This document shows positions 63,644 through 64,000 of a stretch of 64,000 nucleotides of DNA, piece by piece (position 1 is the stretch's first letter; each line of letters starts with the position of its first letter). The translations under genes were made by a program, and so were the position numbers. Location of the stretch: NCBI RefSeq assembly GCF_905171765.1, contig NC_053392.1:374641963-374705962 (forward strand), in the 5' to 3' direction. The DNA is from Bufo bufo (Eukaryota > Chordata > Amphibia > Anura > Bufonidae). The notes below the pieces were generated by a model. It made no database searches and was not told the origin of the DNA. It saw only the letters and a list, made by a program, of their open reading frames with translations.

Positions 63644-63955
63644 TCCCCATGCACACTACTGAATTTCATTTTCCGGTCCAAAAATCTCGGTTTCCCAAGC
63701 CACAGATACCGGCTATGTGCGTCCTTCATTTTCCCATTCCACCTGTCCCACCCTATATTAAAAATGCATATTCTTCTCTGCAAAATGGACAAGAATAGGA
63801 CACGTATGTTTTTTTGCGGCAGTGTGGAACGGACATACGAACATGGTGTGCTGTCTGCATTATTTGCAGCCCCATGGAAATTAATGGGTCCACATCCTAT
63901 ATGCAAAAAATGCAGATCGGATGCAAACCAAAAATACGGATGCGTGCATGGGGCC
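63644..63955. mobile_element. PIF/Harbinger-like foldback MITE
   Basis: TCCCCATGCACACTAC at the left pairs with the inverse of GCGTGCATGGGGCC at the right; flanks TAG and TAA are an imperfect TWA duplication. Confidence 0.65.
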
Positions 63956-64000
63956 TAATACTGATGACGTATCCATATGGGTCAGCGATATCTGATTGAC

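Noticed and set aside
55063..64000. Upstream SLC18B1 exons
   Set aside because: Read on the minus strand for the conserved segment preceding ENGFEE; nothing with proper splice sites was found.

Overview
This window is vertebrate nuclear DNA, most likely from a frog or toad. The evidence is a spliced vertebrate gene (SLC18B1-like, minus strand) buried in transposable elements of kinds common in amphibian genomes: hAT with abundant MITEs, two Ngaro-type tyrosine-recombinase retrotransposons, a Gmr1-like Ty3/gypsy element, Tc1/mariner and Helitron ends. There is no bacterial or phage gene organisation. Most open reading frames are pieces of transposable elements. The organism call is inference.

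Host gene: four 3' exons of an SLC18B1-like transporter lie on the minus strand at 55062-54988, 30548-30455, 30361-30309 and 24883-24820 (stop codon). Their phases match and they have canonical splice sites. The intron between the first two is about 24.4 kb. Roughly 85% of it is datable insertions: a hAT transposon, a Gmr1-like LTR element, a Ngaro element and several MITEs. Earlier exons were not found and probably lie beyond base 64000.

Layout. 1-3 kb: a decayed minus-strand retroelement with an LTR and a gag-like ORF carrying a cold-shock-like domain. 4.2 kb: a 59-bp hAT miniature with a perfect target duplication. 5-6.4 kb: a 525-bp tandem array with an inverted head (Penelope-like structure). 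8-10.8 kb: a non-autonomous hAT with tRNA-like sequences in inverted arms, split by a Tc1 remnant and a solo LTR. 11.4-15 kb: another hAT element containing an apparently intact Tc1/mariner transposon (338-aa DD37E transposase). 17-21.8 kb: a defective Ngaro element full of minisatellites. 22-30 kb: MITEs, minisatellites, a Helitron end and the last two SLC18B1 exons. 31-38 kb: an almost complete hAT element with a ZBED-like transposase broken once by a deletion and once by a stop. 38.5-43.7 kb: a full-length but decayed LTR element with the unusual order protease-integrase-RT-RNase H. 48-54.3 kb: a young Ngaro element with gag, RT-RNase H, tyrosine recombinase and SGNH-hydrolase ORFs, whose split direct repeats look identical. 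55.7-61.4 kb: an older copy of the hAT family. 61.4-64 kb: further MITEs.

The best candidates for new biology are the young Ngaro element and its possibly spliced SGNH ORF, the intact DD37E Tc1 element, the cold-shock-like domain in a gag-like ORF, and the repeated use of the same MITE site by two hAT insertions. All sequence identities were judged by eye; no alignment was run.
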